Below are positions 1 through 5,377 of a stretch of DNA of 5,377 nt, piece by piece. Made by a program: the position numbers and the translations under genes. The DNA is from Lachnospiraceae bacterium. GTDB lineage: Bacteria; Bacillota_A; Clostridia; Lachnospirales; Lachnospiraceae. Under the pieces are notes generated by a model. The model was not told where the DNA came from, did no database searches, and saw nothing but the letters and a program-made list of their open reading frames with translations. Positions within the stretch are counted from its first letter, which is position 1. Each line of letters starts with the position of its first letter. The stretch covers positions 1-5,377 of the forward strand of contig JAFXWR010000146.1 of assembly GCA_017542725.1 (NCBI GenBank). Direction: 5' to 3'.

Positions 1-239
1 GATGAAATTGGTCTTTTTATGCAAGAATACAAAACACCTTTTCTTAATTTTTCTTTGCTAAACGGCTCCCTAGTAGAATCCTTTTTTACAACTAAAATAG
101 GAGATGTCTCGATCTTCTCATATGTAGTAAACCTTTTTTTACACTTAATACACTCTCTTCTTCGCCTTATAGAATAGTCTTCATTCCTCCTGGAATCTAT
201 AACTTTAGTATCAGGTGCTTTGCAAAATGGGCACATCAT
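1..239 (-). CDS. nrdR: NrdR transcriptional repressor of ribonucleotide reductase genes (N-terminal part, runs off the window)
   Basis: NrdR is an ATP/dATP-sensing repressor that binds paired NrdR boxes in front of nrd (ribonucleotide reductase) genes. The reading frame is open from position 239 to the window edge and gives 79 residues of a family that is usually about 150 long. Residues 1-44 form the zinc ribbon: it begins MMCPFC, continues with DTKVIDSR at 10-17 and a run of four arginines at 25-28, and has the second cysteine pair at C30 and C33, followed by RFTTYE. The zinc ligands are thus C3, C6, C30 and C33. Residues 48-79 begin the ATP-cone ([21 protein letters not shown]). The first of two adjacent ATG codons is chosen because family members start M-x-C-P-x-C. 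A strong AGGAGG site lies 9 bases upstream. It follows rdgB by 40 bases and seems to have its own promoter. The C-terminal part of the ATP-cone is outside the window. Confidence 0.96.
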   Translation of the reverse strand, partial: MMCPFCKAPDTKVIDSRRNEDYSIRRRRECIKCKKRFTTYEKIETSPILVVKKDSTREPFSKEKLRKGVLYSCIKRPIS

Positions 240-247
240 AATAATGT

Positions 248-254
248 TCCTCCT
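248..254 (-). promoter_or_regulatory. Ribosome binding site of nrdR
   Basis: On the minus strand this reads AGGAGGA, a near-perfect Shine-Dalgarno sequence 8 bases before the ATG at 239. It is the strongest ribosome site in the window; rdgB and mutS have no clear one. It supports independent translation of nrdR from a short leader and fixes the start codon. Confidence 0.85.
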
Positions 255-273
255 AATTGCATATTAAAGTTAT

Positions 274-302
274 ATTTTACTATATATTGTGCTCTTTTTC
301 AA
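274..302 (-). promoter_or_regulatory. Predicted sigma-A-type promoter of nrdR, overlapping the 3' end of rdgB
   Basis: On the minus strand, TTGAAA (302-297) is followed by a 17-base spacer and TAAAAT (279-274). Each hexamer matches five of six consensus bases and the spacing is ideal. Transcription would start near 267, leaving a leader of roughly 27 bases that holds the AGGAGG site. The -35 element and most of the spacer lie inside the last codons of rdgB, and the rdgB stop codon (282-280) lies at the downstream end of the spacer. The spacer also carries an NrdR-box-like palindrome. In AT-rich DNA such matches do occur by chance, but position, spacing and the operator make this one credible. 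Confidence 0.6.
277..292. promoter_or_regulatory. Candidate NrdR box (operator) in the nrdR promoter
   Basis: The plus strand reads TTACTATATATTGTGC. Compared from memory with the published NrdR box acaCwAtATaTwGtgt, 13 of 16 positions match, including all ten of the central CwAtATaTwG. It fills the spacer between the predicted -35 and -10 elements and overlaps the -10, so bound NrdR would block RNA polymerase. It covers the rdgB stop codon and the last few rdgB codons, which encode a poorly conserved tail. The inference is negative autoregulation of nrdR. The main alternative is a chance AT-rich palindrome. Confidence 0.55.
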
Positions 303-942
303 GATAAAGCACGAATTTATGTAATGCCCTTGCCCTATGGCTTATTTTGTTCTTTTCAGAAACACCTAGATTTGAATATGTTTTAATAATCCCTTTTTCC
401 ATATCTTTAGGGTCTCCAACGGCAAATATTGGGTCATAGCCAAATCCTTCAGTTTTTTCAATGCTTTTAGCTATATAACCATCAACTTTAGCCTCAAAAG
501 CATGTTCTAAAGTGCTATTTGCCAAAGTATCTATTATCTCTATTACCGACAAAACTGTAATAAAATAGGCTTTCCTTTCAGAATTGGTTACATTTTTCAT
601 TAGTTCCAATATTTTATTATTCTTATCACTTTGCTTAGTATTCTCTCCAAGAAACCTTGCTGAATATATGCCTGGTGCACCATCTAAATAGTCTATACAT
701 AGTCCAGTATCATCAGCAATCAAGTAATCGCCATTTTTAAGCATTCTCTTTTCTTTCATCTCATCATATAAGGCTTTTGACTTAATATATGCATTATCAT
801 AAAAAGTCTTTCCTGTTTCATCAGGGTTAATATTAATTCCCAAATCTGACATTATAAAAATAATATCCTTGTATTTTTCACCAAGGATATCAATAATTTC
901 ACTCATCTTATGTTTATTATTTGTTGCAAATATAAGTCTCAT
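280..942 (-). CDS. rdgB: XTP/dITP diphosphatase (HAM1/RdgB family non-canonical purine NTP pyrophosphatase)
   Basis: This cytoplasmic house-cleaning enzyme hydrolyses dITP, ITP and XTP to the monophosphate and pyrophosphate, keeping deaminated purines out of DNA and RNA. The 220-residue length is slightly above the family norm of about 200. Family motifs appear in order: TNNKHK at 7-12, DETG at 41-44 with the metal-binding Glu42, ADDTGL at 76-81 with the catalytic Asp pair 77/78, GAPGIYSARF at 88-97, GFGYDPIF at 166-173 and SHRARAL at 201-207. The N-terminus is the typical M-x-L-x-x-ATNN form, which supports the ATG at 942. There is no clear Shine-Dalgarno; the start lies 3 bases after the apbE stop, so translation is probably coupled to apbE. 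A small charged insertion around 61-70 (EMKEKRMLKN) accounts for some of the extra length. Its 3' end holds the predicted nrdR promoter. Confidence 0.95.
   Translation of the reverse strand: MRLIFATNNKHKMSEIIDILGEKYKDIIFIMSDLGININPDETGKTFYDNAYIKSKALYDEMKEKRMLKNGDYLIADDTGLCIDYLDGAPGIYSARFLGENTKQSDKNNKILELMKNVTNSERKAYFITVLSVIEIIDTLANSTLEHAFEAKVDGYIAKSIEKTEGFGYDPIFAVGDPKDMEKGIIKTYSNLGVSEKNKISHRARALHKFVLYLEKEHNI
309..324. promoter_or_regulatory. Possible second, degenerate NrdR box
   Basis: The plus strand reads GCACGAATTTATGTAA. Its outer bases GCAC and GTAA are identical to those of the minus-strand reading of the first box (GCACAATATATAGTAA), and 10 of 16 positions agree. Only about 8 of 16 match the family consensus, so it is weak alone. 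Its value is its position: 16 bases separate the two boxes and their centres are 32 bp apart, the three-turn spacing known for paired NrdR operators. It lies wholly inside rdgB and is therefore also constrained by coding. Confidence 0.35.
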
Positions 943-945
943 ATA

Positions 946-2025
946 CTACTTAATCTTAACTTTTTTAGGATACTTTACAATCCTTCCATCTGAATAAACA
1001 AAAGTTGCTTGTATATTTTTGTCATTGAATGATTTTGATGCAAAGTCTATTAAATCTTTAGAATTATTCTCACCCAAAAGCATACATGCTGTAGATAAAT
1101 AATCTCCAAGCAAACCATTTTCAGATACTATAGTCACTGAATCAAGTCCATTGTTAGTTGGATAGCCCGTAGTAGGATCTATGATATGATGATATACTCT
1201 ATCATCACCCTCAATTTTGAAATATCTTTGATAATTACCACTTGTTATAACATTTCTATTTTTTACATCTATAGTGTCAATAATATCATTTCCAGAAAAT
1301 GGTTTAAAAATGCCAACTCTAAATGCACTATCAGCTCTTCCGTCAACTTCTCCAGTGCAAAGTACATTACCTCCAAGATTAACTATGCAGGCTTTAATAT
1401 TCTCATTTTCACCCAGCATCTCTTTCAACGCATCACAACAATAGCCTTTTACAACTGCTCCAAAATCATATTGTGTGAGTTTGTCACCAGTAAATGTAAT
1501 TCTATTCTTTCTAAACTCATTCTCAACAACATTTCTTTCTATAGTATATTTAAAATTTCCGGTATGCCTTCTAGCATCATTAATTTCAGCAAGAGTTGGT
1601 AATGTTGTCCTATTCTTTATATCCCACAGATCAATAAGTGTACCTGAACTTAAATCAAACTTTTTTCCAGACCACTCATACAAACTACTAGCAATTTCAA
1701 ATATAGATGCTACTTCATCACAAATCATTACAGAATCATCAGTTCTATGGTTGATTTCATAGATCTCGCTGCCTTCCTTTGTTTTTGAGAATACTTCTTC
1801 ATAACTATCTACAAGATTTTTCATTGATTGAAAATAACTTGATGCTATAGCTTCATCACGAACTCCATAAAGACTTATAGAACATTGTGTATCAAATGCA
1901 TCAAAAGCAAATTGGATAGGTTTATCTTCTACTCCATAATTCTTTTTTCTTCCTTCTGGAATCTTGCAAGAGATGGTACTAATTCCTACCATCAGCACCA
2001 AGATTATAGTTAAAAACTTTTTCAT
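946..2025 (-). CDS. apbE: FAD:protein FMN transferase, ApbE family lipoprotein
   Basis: ApbE transfers FMN from FAD to a Ser or Thr of target proteins outside the cytoplasmic membrane, such as RnfG/RnfD, NqrB/NqrC and FMN-binding-domain proteins of extracellular electron transfer. Residues 1-19 form a signal peptide (MKK, then a hydrophobic stretch) ending at a lipobox-like STIS-C20, so the protein is probably a lipoprotein on the outer face of the membrane. Core motifs are in order: AFDT at 43-46, DFGAVVKGY at 187-195, VNLGGNV at 215-221, ITSGNYQRYF at 260-269, HHIIDPTTGYPT at 279-290 with the metal-binding Asp284 and Thr288 region, and GDYLSTACMLLG at 307-318 with Asp308 as further metal ligand. 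The length of 359 is normal. It starts 2 bases after mutS; its ribosome site GGAG (2034-2031) lies within the last mutS codons. No flavin acceptor or Rnf gene is in the window, so its substrate is unknown. It has no evident functional tie to its repair-related neighbours. Confidence 0.94.
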   Translation of the reverse strand: MKKFLTIILVLMVGISTISCKIPEGRKKNYGVEDKPIQFAFDAFDTQCSISLYGVRDEAIASSYFQSMKNLVDSYEEVFSKTKEGSEIYEINHRTDDSVMICDEVASIFEIASSLYEWSGKKFDLSSGTLIDLWDIKNRTTLPTLAEINDARRHTGNFKYTIERNVVENEFRKNRITFTGDKLTQYDFGAVVKGYCCDALKEMLGENENIKACIVNLGGNVLCTGEVDGRADSAFRVGIFKPFSGNDIIDTIDVKNRNVITSGNYQRYFKIEGDDRVYHHIIDPTTGYPTNNGLDSVTIVSENGLLGDYLSTACMLLGENNSKDLIDFASKSFNDKNIQATFVYSDGRIVKYPKKVKIK

Positions 2026-2027
2026 AA

Positions 2028-4484
2028 TTACTCCGATTTTTTTATTAAATTATTTAAGTGAATTTTTGCCTGTTCTGTAATCGCATCAGGTAAGCCAGCA
2101 AGTTTTGCCACAGCTATACCATAACTCTTCTTTGCTGAACCTCTAACTATCTTTCTTAAGAACTTAATCTCGTCATTATTTTCCAATACTGCTATATTAA
2201 AATTATTTACTCCATTAACTTTTCCTTCAAGTTCAGTAAGTTCGTGATAATGGGTGGCAAATAATGTCTTTGCTTTTATTACATTACTTAGATACTCAAT
2301 CACTGACCAAGCAATTGATAATCCATCATATGTACTTGTGCCTCTACCTATCTCGTCAAGTATTATAAGAGAATTTTCGCTTGCATTATTTACTATATTA
2401 GCAACCTCACTCATTTCAACCATAAATGTTGACTTGCCACGAGTCAAATCATCACTAGCCCCAACTCTTGTAAATATTCTATCAAGTATACATATATCTG
2501 CACTCTTTGCAGGCACAAACGAACCTATGTGAGCCATAAGAGATATAAGGGCCACCTGCCTCATATATGTTGACTTTCCCGCCATATTTGGTCCAGTTAT
2601 TATATCAATAAAGTTTTCATTATCCAAGCTTGTGTCATTTGCTATAAATGTTTCAACGCTATTAAGTTTCTCAATGACAGGATGTCTTCCGCCCTTAATT
2701 CTAATTATACCACTCTCGTTAATCAAAGGACAAGTATAATTATTTTCTTTTGCTATATAGGCAAAGTTGCTAAGTACATCAATAATAGCTATGTCAGATG
2801 CAGTATTTTTTATTCTCTGTGTCTCAGTAGCAATTTTCTCTCTTACTTCCTGAAATACTTCATATTCCAGATTCCCTAATCTATCTTCAGCACTAAGAAT
2901 TACTGATTGTAAATCATTTAGTTCTTTAGTTGTGTATCTTTCAGAACTTGTAAGAGTTTGCTTTCTTATAAAATGTTCTGGAATCTCTCCCTTATAGGCA
3001 TTTGTTATCTCAAATAAATATCCAGTAAGCCTACTATACTTGATTTTTAAATTCTTAATTCCAGTTTTTTCTCTCTCTTTTTGTTCTAGATCTATGAGCC
3101 ACTGTTTTCCATTTGTCCTGCTCTCTCTATACCTATCAACTTCAGCATTAAATCCATCTTTTATAATGTTGCCATCATGCATAAGATATGGTGGGTCATC
3201 TACAATACTTTCATCAATAAGTTTAAATAAATCCTTTAGAGTATCAAATCTCTCTCCCACTTCTTTCGCAAAATCTGAGTTAAATGTGCCAAGCAAGGCT
3301 TTTAAATATGGCAACACATATATTGAATTCTTGAATGCAATTAAATCTTTTGCGTTAGCATGTTTCATATCCACTCTTGCAACTATTCTCTCTAAGTCAT
3401 ATATAGCACTTAGATACTCTCTCAGTTCATGTAGATCAACCTGCTTTTCCAAAAAACTTTTTACTGCATTTTGTCTATAAGTAATTAAATCTTTATCCTT
3501 AAGTGGTTCTTCAATTATTCTCCTAAGGAGTCTTCCACCCATAGCAGTTTTTGTTTCATCAAGCACATGAAGAAGTGTGCCCTTTCTATCTTTATTCTGC
3601 ATACTTTCTGTCAATTCCAAGTTCTTTATAGTTGCAGAATCTAAATACATATATGATTTATCATTTATGTATTCAATTTTTTCAAGATGAGATAACTCAT
3701 TTTTTTGGTTTTCTCTTACATAATAATAAGCTGCTATACTTGAATATATCGCATTGCTATCTTTTATATCATAATAATTGCTTATACTTTTAAGCAATTT
3801 ATCCAATAGGGCATACTCTTTATCTTTAAGATTGTTTAAATCAAAAATATTATCGTTTATTACAGTGACAGCTATTTCATACTTATCTCTTATCTCTGAC
3901 AAATCAAAACTTGAATAAGAAATATTAGCATTGACAAGTATCTCTTTTGGTTCAAAGCGTGCAAACAAATCATATAGTGTTTTTCCATCATTTATATTGC
4001 TAATCATAAAATCGCCAGTAGAAAAATCAAAAATTGCAACTCCAAATTTACCATCAGAATAATATATTGATAATATAAAATTGTTTACCTTATCTTCAAG
4101 ATACTCTTGTGCCAAGACTGTACCAGGTGTAATTATTTTAGTAACTTCTCTTTTCACAAGACCTTTAGCAAGCTTAGGGTCTTCCACTTGTTCTGCAATA
4201 GCAACTTTATATCCAAGTTTAACAAGTTTTGACATATAGACATCAACTGCATGATAAGGAACTCCACACATTGGAGCTTTTTCTTTCATGCCACAATCTT
4301 TACCAGTCAATACCAAGTTTAGAGATTTGCTTACTAGTTTTGCTTGCTCGAAAAAAGTTTCATAGAAATCGCCAACTCTAAAAAATATAATGCAATCATT
4401 ATAATTTTCAGCAGTATCTAAATACTGCCTCATCATAGGCGATAAATTATCTGACTCTTCGTTTTTAAAATTAATAATTTCCAT
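2028..4484 (-). CDS. mutS: DNA mismatch repair protein MutS (short C-terminus)
   Basis: MutS recognises base mismatches and small loops in new DNA and, using ATP, recruits MutL. From ATG 4484 the protein has 818 residues; a TTG two codons upstream (4490) would give 820, and the numbers here use the longer form. Neither start has a clear Shine-Dalgarno, so coupling to miaB is likely; ATG is preferred as the commoner start. LSPMMRQYL at 16-24 opens the mismatch-binding domain, and GDFYE at 40-44 holds the Phe-x-Glu wedge (F42, E44). The core and clamp domains follow (about 280-590), including LTGYLFEIT at 488-496. The ATPase has Walker A GPNMAGKST at 633-641, the RGKSTFMVEMSE segment at 684-695, Walker B LIILDE at 708-713 followed by IGRGTSTYDG, and the ATHYHEL switch at 745-751. 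The protein stops about 11 residues after LAGLPDAITEQAK, without the usual C-terminal tail of about 50 residues. It is a MutS1-type protein, not MutS2. Confidence 0.97.
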   Translation of the reverse strand: MEIINFKNEESDNLSPMMRQYLDTAENYNDCIIFFRVGDFYETFFEQAKLVSKSLNLVLTGKDCGMKEKAPMCGVPYHAVDVYMSKLVKLGYKVAIAEQVEDPKLAKGLVKREVTKIITPGTVLAQEYLEDKVNNFILSIYYSDGKFGVAIFDFSTGDFMISNINDGKTLYDLFARFEPKEILVNANISYSSFDLSEIRDKYEIAVTVINDNIFDLNNLKDKEYALLDKLLKSISNYYDIKDSNAIYSSIAAYYYVRENQKNELSHLEKIEYINDKSYMYLDSATIKNLELTESMQNKDRKGTLLHVLDETKTAMGGRLLRRIIEEPLKDKDLITYRQNAVKSFLEKQVDLHELREYLSAIYDLERIVARVDMKHANAKDLIAFKNSIYVLPYLKALLGTFNSDFAKEVGERFDTLKDLFKLIDESIVDDPPYLMHDGNIIKDGFNAEVDRYRESRTNGKQWLIDLEQKEREKTGIKNLKIKYSRLTGYLFEITNAYKGEIPEHFIRKQTLTSSERYTTKELNDLQSVILSAEDRLGNLEYEVFQEVREKIATETQRIKNTASDIAIIDVLSNFAYIAKENNYTCPLINESGIIRIKGGRHPVIEKLNSVETFIANDTSLDNENFIDIITGPNMAGKSTYMRQVALISLMAHIGSFVPAKSADICILDRIFTRVGASDDLTRGKSTFMVEMSEVANIVNNASENSLIILDEIGRGTSTYDGLSIAWSVIEYLSNVIKAKTLFATHYHELTELEGKVNGVNNFNIAVLENNDEIKFLRKIVRGSAKKSYGIAVAKLAGLPDAITEQAKIHLNNLIKKSE
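2031..2034 (-). promoter_or_regulatory. Ribosome binding site of apbE inside the end of mutS
   Basis: The minus strand reads GGAG, then TAATT, then the apbE ATG. The site overlaps the last two mutS sense codons (TCG GAG) just before the TAA stop. The 5-base spacing is on the short side but workable. It implies translational coupling of apbE to mutS. Confidence 0.6.
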
Positions 4485-4502
4485 TTTCAATTATTTTTAA
4501 AC

Positions 4503-5377
4503 TTATAGTTCGCCTTCAAAATAAAACTTACAACTTTTAACTAATTTGACTTTTACAATCTGACCTATCAATTCTTTATTACCCTCAAAATGTACCAAAT
4601 AATTATTTGATAATCTACCTGTCAGTTTTCCAGAAATCTTGTCTTCCCCCTCAACCAATACTTCCATTACTCTTCCCACATATTTCTCTACATTCTTTCC
4701 AGAACTATTTTCTACAACTTCTAATAGCTTTTTAAATCTGGTCTTAACAATTTCTTCTGGAACTTGGTTTTCCATTTCTGCTGCCTTAGTGCCAGTACGC
4801 TTTGAATACTCAAAAGTAAACACGGCATCAAACAAAACTTCGTTTATAAGAGTTAGCGTATCTTCAAAATCTTTTTCTGTCTCACCTGGGAAACCCACAA
4901 TTATATCAGTTGTTATGCCTACATCTTCAATATTGTCTCGAATTTTTTTAATTACTTGTAAATAAGATTTTCTATCATAGCGTCTATTCATTGCCTTAAG
5001 TATATTATCAGAACCCGATTGCACAGGCAGATGAATATGTCTACAGATATTGTCATTCGCTTTTATGACATTAATCAATTCGTCCGACAAATCTTTTGGG
5101 TGTGATGTCATAAATCTTATTCTTTTAAGCCCTTCAATTTTCGCAACTTCATCTAAGAGTTCTGGGAAAGTAACTTTATCATTATCTGTAAAACTATATT
5201 TATCGCTTGCCTTTCCACTATAGGAATTTACATTTTGCCCCAACAACATAATCTCAACTACACCATCTTTAACATCCGACTTTATCTCATCAATTATGTC
5301 ATCTACACTTCTGCTTCTCTCTCTTCCTCTCACATATGGCACTATGCAATATGTACAGAAATTGTTACAACCATACA
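4503..5377 (-). CDS. miaB: tRNA-2-methylthio-N6-dimethylallyladenosine synthase MiaB (C-terminal 290 residues, 5' end outside window)
   Basis: MiaB is a radical SAM methylthiotransferase that converts i6A37 to ms2i6A37 in tRNAs reading UNN codons, using two iron-sulfur clusters. The frame is open to the window edge. The first visible residues are YGCNNFCTYCIVPY, which contain the radical SAM cluster ligands Cys-x3-Cys-x2-Cys at visible residues 3, 7 and 10, then RGRERSR. Further motifs are LLGQNVNSYSG at about 44-54, RIRFMTSHP, HLPVQSGSD at about 115-123 and IVGFPGET at about 159-166. The last 75 or so residues (from about 217) are the TRAM RNA-binding domain, with SGKLTGRLSNN. LLGQNVN and the TRAM details favour MiaB over the related MtaB and RimO. 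A GTG at 5342 is not the start, since it lies after the catalytic cysteines. The N-terminal UPF0004 domain, with its own cluster, is beyond the window. The stop lies 18 bases before the mutS ATG. Confidence 0.96.
   Translation of the reverse strand, partial: YGCNNFCTYCIVPYVRGRERSRSVDDIIDEIKSDVKDGVVEIMLLGQNVNSYSGKASDKYSFTDNDKVTFPELLDEVAKIEGLKRIRFMTSHPKDLSDELINVIKANDNICRHIHLPVQSGSDNILKAMNRRYDRKSYLQVIKKIRDNIEDVGITTDIIVGFPGETEKDFEDTLTLINEVLFDAVFTFEYSKRTGTKAAEMENQVPEEIVKTRFKKLLEVVENSSGKNVEKYVGRVMEVLVEGEDKISGKLTGRLSNNYLVHFEGNKELIGQIVKVKLVKSCKFYFEGEL

Noticed and set aside
246..261. Second NrdR box on the downstream side of the first at the expected spacing
   Set aside because: The sequence there is the ribosome site region and does not match the box consensus; the upstream position at 309-324 fits better.
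240..279. Possible terminator between rdgB and nrdR
   Set aside because: The 40-base gap holds no GC-rich stem followed by a T run; it is explained by the -10 element, leader and ribosome site of nrdR.
1186..1762. Two overlapping plus-strand open frames
   Set aside because: Both are antisense to the conserved core of apbE, overlap each other and show no family motif.
2254..2879. Two plus-strand open frames opposite the MutS ATPase and clamp regions
   Set aside because: They mirror the strongly conserved MutS coding strand and have no independent start signals or domains.
3040..3480. Open frame of 146 codons on the plus strand
   Set aside because: It lies wholly antisense to mutS, has no ribosome site or recognisable domain, and is hydrophobic/serine-rich as expected from the complement of an AT-rich gene.
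4639..4965. Plus-strand open frame of 108 codons
   Set aside because: It is antisense to the MiaB radical SAM and TRAM coding region, with serine/threonine-rich shadow composition and no recognisable domain.
5340..5342. GTG at 5342 as the start of a shorter 279-residue protein
   Set aside because: The frame continues upstream to the window edge and encodes the radical SAM cysteines GCNNFCTYC, so the gene is a 5'-truncated miaB and this codon is an internal valine.

Overview
This window comes from an AT-rich Gram-positive-type genome, most likely a low-GC Clostridia-like Firmicute. The clues are AT-rich codon choice, an AGGAGG ribosome binding site, a lipoprotein-type ApbE and protein sequences of Firmicute character. 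I cannot name the genus. Every convincing gene lies on the minus strand, so transcription runs from right to left.

Layout in order of transcription: the C-terminal part of miaB (5377-4503, 5' end outside the window), mutS (4484-2028), apbE (2025-946), rdgB/HAM1 XTP-dITP pyrophosphatase (942-280) and the N-terminal half of nrdR (239-1, 3' end outside the window). Gaps between genes are 18 (or 12), 2, 3 and 40 bases. I see no terminator hairpin anywhere, so at least miaB-mutS-apbE-rdgB looks like one tightly packed operon, and readthrough into nrdR is likely. No stretch over 300 bases lacks a gene. I found no tRNA, rRNA, CRISPR array, transposon or phage gene.

Functionally the cluster is mostly housekeeping and leans toward nucleic acid fidelity: tRNA thiomethylation (MiaB), mismatch repair (MutS), removal of deaminated purine nucleotides (RdgB) and control of ribonucleotide reductase genes (NrdR). 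ApbE, a membrane-anchored flavin transferase, is the odd one out and sits where mutL is often found.

The most interesting signal is in the short rdgB-nrdR junction. A good sigma-A-type promoter for nrdR (TTGAAA, 17-base spacer, TAAAAT) carries a near-consensus NrdR box inside its spacer. A weaker second box lies 32 bp away centre to centre, the usual three-helical-turn arrangement of NrdR operators. This predicts that nrdR has its own autoregulated promoter embedded in the end of rdgB. A second point is that MutS ends right after its ATPase core, without the usual C-terminal tail. I see no evidence of a wholly new biological system here.
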